The notes: generated by a model not told the origin, from the letters alone. 64,000 nucleotides of DNA from Streptomyces sp. ICBB 8177 (GCF_003144095.1 NZ_NSKH01000002.1:321024-385023); one strand, 5' to 3'. Positions 34,568-45,447 are shown, counted from the first letter of the stretch. Made by a program: numbers and translations.

Positions 34568-34676
34568 GGCGGGCCGCAACGTGAGGGCGTGAGGCAGGCC
34601 GTCACGTGAAGGCGGCAGACGCCCCGTCACGTGAGGAGCGGCAGACGCCCCGTGAAGAGGCGCGCGCCGCCGCCGC

Positions 34677-35570
34677 TCAGCCCGGAGCCGGGGCCCCGGA
34701 CGTCGTGGCACGCGCCGCCAGCTCGCGCATCGTCTCCGCCGCACGGACCGCCGCCGTGCCGCAGCAGTTGTTGAAGACCAGGTGGACGCTGTCCGCCTGC
34801 CGGGCCAGCGCGTCGATACGCGGCAGCCACGACTCCAACTCCTCGGTGCCGTACGCGTGACGGAAGCGGTCCTCCTTGCTGCCCGTGCCCCAGGAAGGAC
34901 TGCGGCCGTGGAAGCGGACCACGGCCGGGCCGGGAGCGGTGACCCACGGCGGCGTGACCGGGCCCTCGACCGTGTCGACGGAGACGGCCGCACAGCGCAG
35001 GTCGGCCAAAGTGCGGGCGGTGTGCTCGCGGCGGCCGGGCCGCCACCAGTCGGGATGCCGGAACTCCACCGCCATCGGCCGGTCCCCGATGCGTTCGCGG
35101 CACAGGGCGAGGTGCGCCGTCGCGCGCGGGCCCGGGGCGAACCAGGGCGGGAACTGGAAGAGCAGGGTGCCCAGCCGCCCGGCCCGCCGCAGCGGCTCCA
35201 CCCCGTCGAGGAACCTGCGCCACACCTCGTCCACCACACCCCGCGGCACGTCGCCGGGGCGCAGCATCCGCTGCGGGCGCCCGGACGGCCGCAGCGCGGC
35301 GGGCAGCGCGGCGATCCGGGTCGGGTGGCCGGTCATCAGGGAGAACGCCTTGACGTCGAAGACGAAGCCGTCCGGCGTCCGTTCGGCCCACAGCGCGCTG
35401 TTGCGGGCGCTCGGCAGGCCGTAGTAGGTGGCGTCGACCTCGACCACCGGGAAACGGCTCGCGTAGTACCGCAACCGGCTCTCCGCGTCGCGGGCGGAGG
35501 GCGGGTACCAGCCGCTGTCCAGCAGGGCGCGGTCGGTCCACGAGCAGGTGCCGACGAGTATCCGGTCCAT
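34677..35570 (-). CDS. DUF72 family protein
   Basis: This 297-residue TIM-barrel DUF72 protein has GTCSWTDRALLDSGWYPP at the N-terminus, VEVDATYYGLPSARN, FQFPPWFAPGP, and a YVFFNN-like HLVFNNCCGTAAVRAA near the C-terminus. The biochemical function of DUF72 is unknown. ATG 35570 starts MDRILVGTCSW. It is convergent with the ADP-ribosylglycohydrolase gene; the intervening 109 bp contains imperfect GTCACGTGA-type repeats. Confidence 0.9.
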   Translation of the reverse strand: MDRILVGTCSWTDRALLDSGWYPPSARDAESRLRYYASRFPVVEVDATYYGLPSARNSALWAERTPDGFVFDVKAFSLMTGHPTRIAALPAALRPSGRPQRMLRPGDVPRGVVDEVWRRFLDGVEPLRRAGRLGTLLFQFPPWFAPGPRATAHLALCRERIGDRPMAVEFRHPDWWRPGRREHTARTLADLRCAAVSVDTVEGPVTPPWVTAPGPAVVRFHGRSPSWGTGSKEDRFRHAYGTEELESWLPRIDALARQADSVHLVFNNCCGTAAVRAAETMRELAARATTSGAPAPG

Positions 35571-35711
35571 GACCGGCGCCTACCCGGGCGAAGGCGCGGA
35601 ATGTACCGGGCCGTCAGAGGAGCGGCCCCCACGGGGAAGGCGGGCGTGGGTGAGCCCCCTCGACCAGGACGGCGGCCAGACGAGAGGGCTCGGGGGTACT
35701 GCCGCGCGGCG

Positions 35712-35930
35712 TCAGCCGCGGTCGAACGCGCCTGCCTCGACGTCGGCCACGAACGCCGTCCACGCCTGCGAGGAGAAGGAGAGCGCGGGGCCCTGCGGGT
35801 CCTTGGAGTCGCGCACCGCGATCGTCCGCGGGCCCGGGGCGCGGACCTCCACGCAGTCGCCGTGCGCACCCGAGTACGACGACTTCTTCCATGCCGCGGT
35901 GACACCGTGCCGGCTCGGCTGCTTGATCAT
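35712..35930 (-). CDS. scr2: DUF397 protein (Scr2-like)
   Basis: This 72-residue DUF397 protein has WKKSSYSGAHGDCVEVRAPG and IAVRDSKDPQGPALSFSSQAWTAFVADV, both hallmarks. It is partnered with the upstream XRE-DUF5753 regulator gene; such pairs behave like toxin-antitoxin-related regulators of antibiotic production and differentiation in Streptomyces (Scr1/Scr2, as I recall SCO4441/SCO4442). ATG 35930 has CGGAG upstream; the longer frame lacks one. Symbol given by family and position. Confidence 0.88.
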   Translation of the reverse strand: MIKQPSRHGVTAAWKKSSYSGAHGDCVEVRAPGPRTIAVRDSKDPQGPALSFSSQAWTAFVADVEAGAFDRG

Positions 35931-36098
35931 TTCAGCTCCGGGTGTGTGAGTGGCCTGAGAGGCGGTTGACGCCCTCGTGACGCGGATGACGCTACCGGCC
36001 AACATCAGTCTCCGGAGGGGCTGTTCACTCGACCGGATGGCATATTCCGCTTCGGGCCACCGAAGGCCGTGCGTACGGTGTAACCTGCGGCCTTCGCG

Positions 36099-36965
36099 CT
36101 ACTGGGCGTATTCCTCGGCGAGTTCGATGATGAACTGCCGCGACTGGTCGGGCCCGAGCGCCAGCGCCCTCAAGTGCTCGTACATCATGCTGTAGTCGTG
36201 TACGTCGTTGGGCTTCTCCAGGTACAGGTCGCTGGTGACGCCCTCCAGGTAGACCACCGTCGCGTCGGACGCGTCCTCGAACTCCAGGATCGCGAACTTC
36301 CCGTACATGCCCGGGTGAGCGCCGACGCTGTACGGCAGCACCTGAAGCGTGACGTGCGGCATCGAGCTGCACTTGACCAGATGCTGCATCTGGTCGCTCA
36401 TGATGCGCTCGTCCCCGGTCACCCGGCGCAGCGCGGCCTCGTCGACCACCGCCCAGTACCGCATCGGGTTGACCGGGTCGGTGATGCGGTCCTGCCGCTT
36501 GAGCCGCACCTTGGTGCGCTTCTCGATCTCGGCGGTGGTGTTCTCCGGCCACATGCCCTCGATGACCGCCCGGGCGTACTCCGGCGTCTGGAGCAGCCCC
36601 GGCACGACCAGCGACTCGTAGACGCGCAGTGAGGCGGCGTCGGTCTCCAGGCCGATGTAGACGCTGTACGGGACGTCGCCGAAGGCGTGCCACCAGCCCT
36701 GCTGGCGCGACTCCTTGGCCATCTGCATCAGCGAGTCCACGACCCGGTGGTCCTCGACCCCGTAGACGCCGCACAGGTCGCGCACGTCGCGCTGGCTGAT
36801 GCTGCGCCGGCCGTTCTCCAGGCGGCTGATCTTCGACTGCGACACCAGCAGGCGCGCGGCGACCTCCTCGGCCGTCATGCCCTTCTGCTCACGCAGCTTG
36901 CGCAGCTCCGAGCCCAGCCGGCGCCGCCTGACAGTTGGATTGACGCTGGACGCCACGACCCGCAC
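36099..36965 (-). CDS. scr1: Scr1-type XRE regulator with DUF5753 domain
   Basis: This 288-residue protein has a helix-turn-helix at ~18-70 (LRKLREQKGMTAEEVAARL, then VSQSKISRLENGRRSISQRDV). The DUF5753 domain follows: YIGLETDAASLRVYESLVVPGLLQTPEYARAVI, the paired WAVVDEAALRRV, and HVTLQVLPYSVGAHPGMYG. Such regulators are paired with DUF397 proteins, here 168 bp downstream on the same strand. The start is GTG 36965 or GTG 36956; a purine-rich GGCGAAAG lies just before. Context matches the S. coelicolor Scr1/Scr2 locus. Confidence 0.9.
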   Translation of the reverse strand: MRVVASSVNPTVRRRRLGSELRKLREQKGMTAEEVAARLLVSQSKISRLENGRRSISQRDVRDLCGVYGVEDHRVVDSLMQMAKESRQQGWWHAFGDVPYSVYIGLETDAASLRVYESLVVPGLLQTPEYARAVIEGMWPENTTAEIEKRTKVRLKRQDRITDPVNPMRYWAVVDEAALRRVTGDERIMSDQMQHLVKCSSMPHVTLQVLPYSVGAHPGMYGKFAILEFEDASDATVVYLEGVTSDLYLEKPNDVHDYSMMYEHLRALALGPDQSRQFIIELAEEYAQ

Positions 36966-37256
36966 CTTTCGCCTACGACCGACCCGCGTACGACCAGCCG
37001 CGCCCGGGCTCGCGCACCGGCGCTTTGTACTACGGGTGTACTACCGGTCAGCAGCCTGCCACCAACGGTGTGGCCCGCGCTGGCAAACGGGCGCAACGGT
37101 TTGGGCGGACCTTTGCCTTACGGCGGCCGAACGCCGGTCGGCCACCCCGGTTCCGGAGGGGCGCACGCCGGGACGCGCGGCGCGCCGGGCACCCTCCAAC
37201 GAGGTGTCCCGGCACGCCGCGCGTCCCGGCGGTTCCGGTCTTCCGTTGTCCCGGGG

Positions 37257-37967
37257 TCAGCGTGCTCCGGCCCGGGCCATGCCGCGCCCGGCACCGCGCG
37301 GCGCGGCCGCGGGCCCCTGGGCGGGTGCTCGGCGGGGCTGGACGGCGACACCGTTCTGGACGTCCATCACGGCGTGCGCCACCAGGCCGCCCATGGGGTC
37401 GTACCTGATCAGGTCACGCAGGCGCGATCGCGAGGACCGGCCCTCGTTACCGGGGTAGAGATGCTTGCCGAGGCCGACCGCGTGCGCCAGCGCGGCCAGC
37501 GCCGCGGTCCGCGGGTCCGGCGGCACGCCGGTGCGGATCGCGTTGTCCAGCCGGGCGCGTATCTCCCGGCTGACCTCGCTGTCGGTCGCCTGGTAGCGGG
37601 TGGTCGGCAGCACCCCGCACATCTGGCCCGGCACGGCGTGCACCATGTCGCACCGTTCCAAGTGCGCGAGATACGTCTGGCGCAGCCCCAGCCGGGGCCC
37701 GCCGATCCAGTGGACCGCGCGCACCGGGCTGCCGCGCCTGCGCAGCAGTTCCAGCGCGGTGTCCAGAGTCGGATCACCTGTCGGCCGTGGGTGCACCACG
37801 GCGATACGATCCCCGTCAGGGGCTATTCGTCCCGCCAGGGCCAGCTCCACTAGCTGAGCCCCGGCCAGACCTAGGTCGAGCGACTGTGGCTGCGCCGTGG
37901 TCCCGGTGGCCGGGTCCAGGGCGAGCAGCAGTAGCTCCTCCGGAATTGTTCTGCGGCTCCTGCCCAT
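37257..37967 (-). CDS. GPP34/GOLPH3-family protein
   Basis: This 236-residue protein matches the GPP34 (GOLPH3/Vps74) family in actinobacteria: EELLLLALDPATGTT, LAGAQLVELALAGRIA, then LRDLIRYDPMGGLVAHAVMDVQNGV near the C-terminus. Eukaryotic members bind phosphatidylinositol-4-phosphate; the bacterial role is unknown. ATG 37967 starts MGRSRRTIPEE with GGGAGG upstream. A Pro/Ala/Arg tail of ~20 residues is variable. It is divergent from the D,D-carboxypeptidase gene. Confidence 0.88.
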   Translation of the reverse strand: MGRSRRTIPEELLLLALDPATGTTAQPQSLDLGLAGAQLVELALAGRIAPDGDRIAVVHPRPTGDPTLDTALELLRRRGSPVRAVHWIGGPRLGLRQTYLAHLERCDMVHAVPGQMCGVLPTTRYQATDSEVSREIRARLDNAIRTGVPPDPRTAALAALAHAVGLGKHLYPGNEGRSSRSRLRDLIRYDPMGGLVAHAVMDVQNGVAVQPRRAPAQGPAAAPRGAGRGMARAGAR

Positions 37968-38209
37968 CCATGCCTCCCCGCGTGGATGAATGACAGGGTG
38001 ACGCCTCTCACACCGATGTGTCGAGAGTGCCTCTGCCTTATCTACGGGAACCGGTAGGTATGTCGTTCTCGTCTACCGGGTGGGTGGTGCCTGGAGGGGC
38101 GTACCGGCGGGTCGGTGGACCGGGGCACAGGGAAGCACAGGACACTGGCTTGAACACGGGTAGCGGGGCGCCGCGGCGGCGTCCCGTGCGATGTCAACGG
38201 GAGGTTTGA

Positions 38210-40396
38210 GTGGCGGGCGAGTCCCCCGGCAGGGCGGAAGAGCGGCAGTCGTCGGGGGAGACGGCGAAGGTGACGGCTACCGCGGATCCGCGGCTGGCGG
38301 TACGGGTGGACGGGGAGACGGTTCCCCCCGCCGCTCCCGCACCCGACGCGGAACGCGATCACGACCGCGAACGGGCTGCGGATTCGGACACGAAGCGTAG
38401 CGCATCTTCGCCGCAGGGTGACGGCGATGCGGACGATTCAACGGAAAGCGGTGCGGCGCGGGACGTCACCGAGGTGGACGACACGTCGGACACCGATACG
38501 GCGGAAGACGACGAGACGGCGGACGCGGCGGACGGCGACCCCGCCGCGGAAGACGCCTCCGGTGCCAATGCTCCCGCCGAGGACGCCTCCGGCGCGCAGG
38601 CTGTCGACCCCTCTCGTGAGAGCGGCGACGGGGACGAGGACGAGGCTTCCGGCGAGGCCGCGCCCGTAGCGGCGGCTGCCGCGAAGGCGGGAGCCGCAAG
38701 CGCGCCGGAACCGAAGGCGGAGGCTGAGGCCGAGGCAGACGAGAAGTCGGAGCCCGAGGGCGAACCGAAGGCCAAGTCCGAGGTCGAGCCCGCCGCTGGA
38801 GCCGAGGCCGCCGCCGAAGCCAAGCCCGCCCCCGCCGCTGAAGCCGAGACCGCCGCCAAGGCCGAGCCCGAGTCCGCCACCAAGGCGAAGCCCGCGCCCG
38901 CGCCTGCCACCCCGGCGAAGCCCGAACCCGAACCCGAACCCGAACCCAAGCCCGCGCCCGCGTCCAAGTCGGAGGCCGACGCCGAGCCCGAGCGAGCCCC
39001 CGAACCCGCGTCCAAGGCGAAGCCCGCCGAGCCCCCCGCCCCGGCCGCACCCTCCGCCCCCGCCGAGCCGCCCCGCGTCGAGCGGACCAAGCAGCAGCCG
39101 CTGCCCCCGGACCCGGCGGAGCCGCTGAAGCTGCTGGCCGAGCTGACGAACACGCCGCCGCCCCCGCCGACCCTGGCCCGCACACTCGTGCGCCGGGTGA
39201 AGATCTGGACGCCGCTTGTCGTGCTGCTCGCGATCGTCTTCTGCGTGGTGCAGGCGGTGCGTCCGCTGCCCACGCCGACGCTGTCGCTGACGGCCGCCCC
39301 GTCGTACACCTTCAGCGGCGGCACGCTGACCCCGCCGTGGCCGGGTCAGGGGCAGGCGGCCGTCGAGGTCCAGGGCCTGGGCGCGGTCGGCACGTACGGC
39401 GACCAGACGCCCGCGCCGACCGCGAGCATGGCCAAGACCATGACCGCGTACCTCGTGCTGCGCGACCACCCGCTGGCCAAGGGCGCCAACGGGCCGACGA
39501 TCCCCATCGACGCGGAGGCCGCGCAGCAGGCCAAGAACGTCGACGAGTCGACGGTGCCGGTGCAGAAGGGCCAGACCTACACCGAGCGCCAGATGCTCGA
39601 AATGCTGATGATCCCCTCGGGCAACAACATCGCGCGCCTGCTGGGACGTTGGGACGCGGGCACCGACGACGCGTTCGTCAAGAAGATGAACTCGGCCGCG
39701 CAGCAGCTCGGGATGACCCGCACCACGTACACGGACCCCAGCGGTCTGGAGGCGACCACCAAGAGCACGGCGACCGACCAGCTGAAGGTGGCGGCCGCGG
39801 CCATGGGCATCCAGGCCTTCCGTGACGTGGTCTCCATCCCGAACATCCAGATCCCCAACGTCGGCCGGATCTTCAACAACAACAACCTGCTGGTGAACCC
39901 GGGCGTCGTCGGCATCAAGACCGGCTCGTCCACCCCGGCGGGCGGCAACCTGATGTGGGCCGCGGAGAAGAACGTCAACGGCAGGACCCAGCTGATCCTG
40001 GGCGTCGTGATGGGCCAGCAGAGCGGCACCACGGTCGACGCCAGCCTCCAGAAGGCGCTTCAGGCCAGCGACAAGCTGATCACGACCATGCAGTCGACGC
40101 TGGAGTCGGCCACCGTCGTGAAGAAGGGCGAGGTCGTCGGCTACGTCGACAACGGCCTGGGCGGCAAGGACCCGGTGGTGGCGGCCGCCGACCTCCAGGC
40201 GATCGGCTGGCCGGGCATGAAGGCGCGGCTGTCGCTGTCGGTGGACGGCAAGAAGGTGCCGCACCAGGCCGCCGCGGGCACCGACGTGGGCACCCTCAGC
40301 TTCGGCAGCGGGACCGCGAAGACGCAGGTGCCGGTGGCGTTGCAGTCGGCGATGTCCGCGCCGGGCTTCGGCGACAAGCTGACGCGTCTCGGCTGA
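38210..40396 (+). CDS. Membrane-anchored D-alanyl-D-alanine carboxypeptidase with long acidic Ala/Pro/Glu N-terminal tail
   Basis: In this 728-residue protein, about 300 residues of low-complexity Glu/Ala/Pro/Lys sequence (EPEPEPEPKP-type) precede a single membrane helix at ~331-352 (PLVVLLAIVFCVVQAV). The extracellular serine-peptidase domain follows. The S11/PBP motifs are present: SMAK (Ser406, Lys409), SGN (470-472) and KTG (570-572). It trims D-Ala from peptidoglycan pentapeptides. GTG 38210 follows GGGAGG at 6 nt. The cytoplasmic tail may serve in recruitment; S. coelicolor has a similar tailed enzyme near scr1. Confidence 0.92.
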   Translation: MAGESPGRAEERQSSGETAKVTATADPRLAVRVDGETVPPAAPAPDAERDHDRERAADSDTKRSASSPQGDGDADDSTESGAARDVTEVDDTSDTDTAEDDETADAADGDPAAEDASGANAPAEDASGAQAVDPSRESGDGDEDEASGEAAPVAAAAAKAGAASAPEPKAEAEAEADEKSEPEGEPKAKSEVEPAAGAEAAAEAKPAPAAEAETAAKAEPESATKAKPAPAPATPAKPEPEPEPEPKPAPASKSEADAEPERAPEPASKAKPAEPPAPAAPSAPAEPPRVERTKQQPLPPDPAEPLKLLAELTNTPPPPPTLARTLVRRVKIWTPLVVLLAIVFCVVQAVRPLPTPTLSLTAAPSYTFSGGTLTPPWPGQGQAAVEVQGLGAVGTYGDQTPAPTASMAKTMTAYLVLRDHPLAKGANGPTIPIDAEAAQQAKNVDESTVPVQKGQTYTERQMLEMLMIPSGNNIARLLGRWDAGTDDAFVKKMNSAAQQLGMTRTTYTDPSGLEATTKSTATDQLKVAAAAMGIQAFRDVVSIPNIQIPNVGRIFNNNNLLVNPGVVGIKTGSSTPAGGNLMWAAEKNVNGRTQLILGVVMGQQSGTTVDASLQKALQASDKLITTMQSTLESATVVKKGEVVGYVDNGLGGKDPVVAAADLQAIGWPGMKARLSLSVDGKKVPHQAAAGTDVGTLSFGSGTAKTQVPVALQSAMSAPGFGDKLTRLG

Positions 40397-40474
40397 CCGA
40401 AGGCCGAGCGAAGGCCGAGCGAAGGCCGATCGAGGACAGGGCGGAAGCCCCGTTCAGGCACCGGGAGCGGCGGT

Positions 40475-41182
40475 TCACCCCGAGGGGGGTGCGCCGCCGC
40501 TTCCGTCGTTTCCGCCGGCGCTCCCGTCGTTCCAGTGCGCCGTGGCCCCCGGCGTACCGTGCCGGGCCGCCCACCATCGCCCCGCCGGCCAGCAGGCCAT
40601 GCCCAGCAGCACCGCCGTGAAGTGGCCGACGTCGGTGAAGGTGCGGCCTTGGACGAGCGCCGCGCCGTAGAACGCGAGCACGCACAAGCCGTAGGCCCAG
40701 CGCGTCCACCGCCACGGCATCCGGAAGGTCAGCACGCCCTGCACGCCCGCCAGCGCGTACGAGACGCCGATGTCGCGCACGAACACGTCATGGTGAGGCG
40801 CGTGGCCGAAGTGGATGGCCAGCAGCAGCACGCCCTCGCTGAGGTACGTGGCGCCCACGTGCGCGACCGCGCAGACGGCGAGCCAGCGTCCGGTGCCCAG
40901 CCAGCGTTCCGCGGGCACGTGGAAGAGGTTGTAGAGCACGAAGTAGAACAGCCAGCTGCCGCCGTCGAGGTACATCGCGCTGCCGATCAGGACGCGGACC
41001 GGGTCCTTCCACAGGTTGTGGATGTTGGTGGACCGCCGCTCCAGGAAGCGGTTCTCGAAGCCGGGCGACAGGTGGCGCACCACGTGGGTGGTGATCAGCA
41101 GGATCGCCAGCCACACGAAGGTGCCCGGAGCGCGCCGGACGTAATGCCCCACCGCTCGCGGCGCCGCGCGCAGGATGCCCAT
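40475..41182 (-). CDS. Rhomboid-like integral membrane protein
   Basis: This 235-residue protein with about five or six hydrophobic helices (FVWLAILLITTHVV, LFYFVLYNLFHV, WLAVCAVAHVGATYLSEGVLLLA) belongs to the actinobacterial rhomboid-like family. A GVSYALAG segment could hold the catalytic serine, and DVGHFTAVLLGMACW the histidine of the rhomboid dyad. It may therefore be an intramembrane protease, although many relatives are uncharacterised. ATG 41182 starts MGILRAAPRAV. The polar Gly/Ser/Asn tail is variable. Confidence 0.8.
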   Translation of the reverse strand: MGILRAAPRAVGHYVRRAPGTFVWLAILLITTHVVRHLSPGFENRFLERRSTNIHNLWKDPVRVLIGSAMYLDGGSWLFYFVLYNLFHVPAERWLGTGRWLAVCAVAHVGATYLSEGVLLLAIHFGHAPHHDVFVRDIGVSYALAGVQGVLTFRMPWRWTRWAYGLCVLAFYGAALVQGRTFTDVGHFTAVLLGMACWPAGRWWAARHGTPGATAHWNDGSAGGNDGSGGAPPSG

Positions 41183-41276
41183 GCCGCGATTATGGGCGAG
41201 CGCCCGCGAGTCGACGGCGAACGGCCCGGCGGTGCGTCAACGCACCGCCGGGCCGTCCGGCGTCACCGCGGAGCGC

Positions 41277-42935
41277 TCAGCGGCCGCGCAGCTCGCGGTA
41301 GCGCTTGACCAGCGCCTGGGTGGAGGCGTCCAGGCCCGGGACCTCGGCGCCCTCGGTCAGCGCGGGCTCGACCCGCTTGGCCAGGACCTTGCCCAGCTCG
41401 ACGCCCCACTGGTCGAAGGAGTCGATGTTCCAGATGGCGCCCTGGGTGAAGACCTTGTGCTCGTAGAGGGCGACCAGCTGGCCGAGGACCGAGGGGGTCA
41501 GCTCCTTGGCCAGGATGGTGGTGGTCGGGTGGTTGCCGCGGAAGGTCTTGTGCGCGACCAGCTCCTCCGGGACGCCCTCGGCCCGCACCTCCTGCGGGGT
41601 CTTGCCGAACGCCAGCGCCTGCGTCTGGGCGAAGAAGTTGGCCATCAGCAGGTCGTGCTGACCGGCGAACTCGCCCAGTTCCGCGATCGGGTTGGCGAAG
41701 CCGATGAAGTCGGCGGGGATCAGCTTCGTGCCCTGGTGGATCAACTGGTAGTACGCGTGCTGCCCGTTGGTGCCCGGCGTGCCCCACACCACGGGCCCGG
41801 TCTGCCAGCGCACGTGCTCGCCCCCGCGGTCCACCGACTTGCCGTTGGACTCCATGTCGAGCTGCTGGAGGTAGGCGGTGAAGCGGGACAGGTAGTGGCT
41901 GTAGGGGAGCACCGCGTGCGACTGCGCGTCGTGGAAGTTGCCGTACCACACGCCCAGCAGGCCCAGCAGCAGCGGCGCGTTCTCGGCGGCGGGGGCGGTG
42001 CGGAAGTGCTCGTCGACCAGGTGGAAACCGGCCAGCATCTCGCGGAAGTGGTCCGGGCCGATGGCGATCATCAGCGACAGGCCGATCGCCGAGTCGTACG
42101 AGTAGCGCCCGCCGACCCAGTCCCAGAACTCGAACATGTTGTCGGTGTCGATGCCGAAGTCGGCGACCTTCTCCGCGTTGGTGGACAGCGCCACGAAGTG
42201 CTTGGCGACCGCGGCCGTGTCGCCCCCGAGGCCGTCGAGCAGCCACCTGCGGGCGGACGTGGCGTTGGTGATGGTCTCGATGGTGGTGAAGGTCTTCGAC
42301 GCGATGATGAACAGCGTCTCGGCCGGGTCGAGGTCGCGTACCGCCTCGTGCAGGTCGGCGCCGTCCACGTTGGAGACGAAACGGAACGTCAACTCCCGTG
42401 CGGTGTAGGGCCGCAGCACCTCGTAGGCCATCGCGGGGCCCAGGTCGGAGCCGCCGATGCCGATGTTGACCACGGTGCGGATGCGCTTGCCGGTGTGGCC
42501 GGTCCAGGCGCCGGAGCGGACGCGGTCGGCGAAGACGGACATCTTGTTGAGGACCGAGTGCACCCTGGGCACCACGTTCTCGCCGTCGACCTCGACCACC
42601 GTGTCGAGCGGCGCGCGCAGCGCGGTGTGCAGGACGGCGCGGTCCTCGGTGACGTTGATCTTCTCGCCGCGGAACATCGCCTCGCGCAGTTCCGCCACCC
42701 GGCGTACCTCGGCCAGCTCGCGCAGCAGGGCCAGCGTCTCGTCGGTGACCAGGTGCTTGGAGTAGTCGATGTGCAGATCGCCGACGGTCAGGGTGTAGCG
42801 CTCGGCGCGCCCGGGGTCGTCGGCGAACAGCTCGCGCAGCCCCACCTCCCCCCACTGCTCGCGGTGCTTGGCCAGCGCCTCCCACTGCGGCAGCCGGTCG
42901 AGCCGTACGGAGTGGTCTGCGGCGGACTCGGGCAT
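41277..42935 (-). CDS. pgi: Glucose-6-phosphate isomerase
   Basis: This 552-residue complete phosphoglucose isomerase interconverts glucose-6-phosphate and fructose-6-phosphate in glycolysis and gluconeogenesis. Family signatures include [20 protein letters not shown], the sugar-phosphate loop [16 protein letters not shown], the catalytic Glu/His region [16 protein letters not shown], and the C-terminal [25 protein letters not shown] 42935 has GAGGAG upstream; in-frame extension beyond lacks a site. It lies 59 bp downstream of the copA stop, same strand, but probably has its own promoter. Confidence 0.97.
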   Translation of the reverse strand: MPESAADHSVRLDRLPQWEALAKHREQWGEVGLRELFADDPGRAERYTLTVGDLHIDYSKHLVTDETLALLRELAEVRRVAELREAMFRGEKINVTEDRAVLHTALRAPLDTVVEVDGENVVPRVHSVLNKMSVFADRVRSGAWTGHTGKRIRTVVNIGIGGSDLGPAMAYEVLRPYTARELTFRFVSNVDGADLHEAVRDLDPAETLFIIASKTFTTIETITNATSARRWLLDGLGGDTAAVAKHFVALSTNAEKVADFGIDTDNMFEFWDWVGGRYSYDSAIGLSLMIAIGPDHFREMLAGFHLVDEHFRTAPAAENAPLLLGLLGVWYGNFHDAQSHAVLPYSHYLSRFTAYLQQLDMESNGKSVDRGGEHVRWQTGPVVWGTPGTNGQHAYYQLIHQGTKLIPADFIGFANPIAELGEFAGQHDLLMANFFAQTQALAFGKTPQEVRAEGVPEELVAHKTFRGNHPTTTILAKELTPSVLGQLVALYEHKVFTQGAIWNIDSFDQWGVELGKVLAKRVEPALTEGAEVPGLDASTQALVKRYRELRGR

Positions 42936-42994
42936 CGTTCGCTCCTCATGACGGGTTACGTCGTGGTACGTGTCCGGTACGGGACCGTCCTCGT

Positions 42995-45394
42995 TCACCC
43001 TACGTCGGAGCGGAACCCGCGCAGCCGCAGGCTGTTGCCGACCACGAAGACCGAGGAGAACGCCATCGCCGCTCCCGCGATCATCGGGTTGAGCAGCCCG
43101 GCGGCGGCCAGCGGCAGCGCGGCGACGTTGTAGCCGAAGGCCCACCACAGATTGCCCTTGATGGTGCGCAGCGTGCGCCGGGCCAGCCGGATGGCGTCGG
43201 CGGCCACCCGCAGGTCGCCGCGGACCAGGGTGAGGTCGCCCGCCTCGATGGCGGCATCGGTGCCGGTGCCCATCGCCAGGCCCAGGTCGGCGCGGGCCAG
43301 GGCGGCCGCGTCGTTGACGCCGTCGCCGACCATCGCGACCGAGCGGCCCTCGGCCTGGAGGCGAGCGACGACGGCGGCCTTCTGCTCGGGCAGCACCTCC
43401 GCGATCACCTCGTCGATGCCGACCTCGGCGGCGACCGCGTGGGCGACGCCGGCGTTGTCACCGGTGAGCAGGACCGGGGTCAGGCCCAGGGCGCGCAGCG
43501 CGCGGACGGCTTCGGCGCTGGTCGGGCGCACCGCGTCGGCGACGGCGAGGACCGCGCGGGCCCGGCCGTCCCAGCCGACGACCACGGCGGTGGCGCCGCG
43601 GGTCTCGGCGTCGGCCTTGGCGGCGCGGAGGCCTTCGGGCAGCGAGCCCGCGTCTTGGGCCGCGGGTCGGGGGGCTGAGGTCTTCGGGGCTGCTGCCCCC
43701 TCGGCCGGGCCCTTCGGCGCGGCGGCTTCCTCGGCCTTCAGCGCGGCCCGCGACGCGTCCCGCTCGCCGGTGAACAGCCGCTCGCGGCCCGCCAGGACCG
43801 CGTGCCCGTCGACCTCGCCGCGTACGCCGAGACCCGGCACGGAGGCGAACCCCGTCACCGGGGGCAGCGTGCCGGTGCGCTCGGCCGCGGCGGCGGCGAT
43901 CGCGCGGGCGATCGGGTGCTCCGAGGCGTGCTCCAGTGCCCCGGCGAGGCGCAGCACGGTCTCGGCCGACTCGCCCTCGGCGAGGTGCACGCCGGTCAGC
44001 GTCATCGTGCCGGTGGTCACGGTGCCGGTCTTGTCCAGGACGATCGTGTCCACGCCACGGGTGGTCTCCAGCACCTCGGGCCCCTTGATCAGGATGCCCA
44101 GCTGGGCACCGCGACCGGTGCCGACCATCAGCGCGGTCGGCGTGGCCAGGCCCAGCGCGCACGGGCAGGCGATGATCAGCACCGCGACGGCCGCGGTGAA
44201 CGCCTGGGCCGCGCCGCCTCCGCCGAACACCAGCCACCCGGCGAGCGTCGCCAGCGACAACGCGATGACGACCGGCACGAAGACCGCCGAGACCCGGTCC
44301 GCGAGCCGCTGCGCCGCCGCCTTGCCGTTCTGCGCCTCCTCCACCAGGCGGGCCATCCGGGCGAGTTGGGTGTCGGCGCCGATCCGGGTGGCCTCGACGA
44401 CCAGCCTGCCGCCCGCGTTGACGGTCGCCCCGGCCACCGCGTCGCCGGGACCCACCTCGACCGGCACGGACTCGCCGGTGAGCATCGAGGCGTCCACCGC
44501 CGAGGTGCCCTCGCGCACCACGCCGTCCGTCGCGATCTTCTCCCCGGGCCGCACCACGAACCGGTCGCCGACCGCCAACTCCGCCAAGGGGACCCGGACT
44601 TCGGCGCCGTCGCGCAGCACGGCCACGTCCTTGGCGCCCAGGTGCAGCAGGGCCCGCAGCGCGGCACCGGCCCGGCGCTTGGCCCGCGCCTCGAAGTACC
44701 GCCCGGCCAGGATGAACGCGGTCACGCCCGCGGCGGCCTCCAGGTAGATGTCGCGGCCCGGATCGCCGCGGGAGACCGACAGCTCGAAGGCGTGCTTCAT
44801 CCCGGGCATGCCCGCGTCGCCGAAGAACAGGGCCCACACCGACCAGCCGAACGCGGCCAGCGTGCCGACCGAGACCAGTGTGTCCATGGTGGCCGCGCCG
44901 TGCCGCAGGTTGGTCCAGGCGGCGCGGTGGAACGGCCAGGCGGCGTAGGCCACGACCGGCCCGGCCAGCGCGAGCGAGAGCCACTGCCAGTTGCGGAACT
45001 GCAGGGCCGGGACCATGGCCATCGCGATCACCGGCACGGCCAGCACGACGGCGGTCACCAGCCGCTGGCGCAACGCGGTCAGCTCGGGGTCGGCGGCCCC
45101 CGCCGCGGCGTCCGCGTCGCCCTCGCCGTCCGGCGCGGTCCGGCTGCCGGGGGCGGGGCGCGGCGGCGCGGGCAGGGTGGCGGTGTAGCCGGTGGCCTCG
45201 ACGGTGGCGATCAGGTCGGCGACGGCGACCTCGGCGGAGTGCTCGACGCGGGCGCGCTCGGTGGCGTAGTTGACGCTGGCGCTGACGCCGTCCATCCGGT
45301 TGAGCTTCTTCTCGATCCGGGCCGCGCAGGACGCGCACGTCATCCCGCCGATCTCCAGCTCGGTCGCGCCCTGCGCGGTGGTCGCCGTACTCAT
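42995..45394 (-). CDS. copA: Copper-exporting P1B-type ATPase CopA
   Basis: This 799-residue pump has one N-terminal heavy-metal domain with GMTCASC (Cys20, Cys23), the transmembrane CPC motif in [17 protein letters not shown], the phosphorylation site DKTGT, and the hinge [19 protein letters not shown] charged Ala/Pro-rich insert (about 60 residues, [13 protein letters not shown] region) sits in the nucleotide-binding domain. It exports Cu(I). ATG 45394 follows GGAGTGAGCGGGG. A CsoR-type operator lies 54 bp upstream, so copper-inducible expression is expected. No copZ gene is adjacent. Confidence 0.95.
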   Translation of the reverse strand: MSTATTAQGATELEIGGMTCASCAARIEKKLNRMDGVSASVNYATERARVEHSAEVAVADLIATVEATGYTATLPAPPRPAPGSRTAPDGEGDADAAAGAADPELTALRQRLVTAVVLAVPVIAMAMVPALQFRNWQWLSLALAGPVVAYAAWPFHRAAWTNLRHGAATMDTLVSVGTLAAFGWSVWALFFGDAGMPGMKHAFELSVSRGDPGRDIYLEAAAGVTAFILAGRYFEARAKRRAGAALRALLHLGAKDVAVLRDGAEVRVPLAELAVGDRFVVRPGEKIATDGVVREGTSAVDASMLTGESVPVEVGPGDAVAGATVNAGGRLVVEATRIGADTQLARMARLVEEAQNGKAAAQRLADRVSAVFVPVVIALSLATLAGWLVFGGGGAAQAFTAAVAVLIIACPCALGLATPTALMVGTGRGAQLGILIKGPEVLETTRGVDTIVLDKTGTVTTGTMTLTGVHLAEGESAETVLRLAGALEHASEHPIARAIAAAAAERTGTLPPVTGFASVPGLGVRGEVDGHAVLAGRERLFTGERDASRAALKAEEAAAPKGPAEGAAAPKTSAPRPAAQDAGSLPEGLRAAKADAETRGATAVVVGWDGRARAVLAVADAVRPTSAEAVRALRALGLTPVLLTGDNAGVAHAVAAEVGIDEVIAEVLPEQKAAVVARLQAEGRSVAMVGDGVNDAAALARADLGLAMGTGTDAAIEAGDLTLVRGDLRVAADAIRLARRTLRTIKGNLWWAFGYNVAALPLAAAGLLNPMIAGAAMAFSSVFVVGNSLRLRGFRSDVG

Positions 45395-45447
45395 CCCCGC
45401 TCACTCCCGTCCACGCCGCCGTCCATCGTCCGTGCCAGCTGTAACCC

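Noticed and set aside
41175-43133. A 652-codon plus-strand frame opposite pgi
   Set aside because: Antisense shadow of pgi, which has all catalytic motifs.
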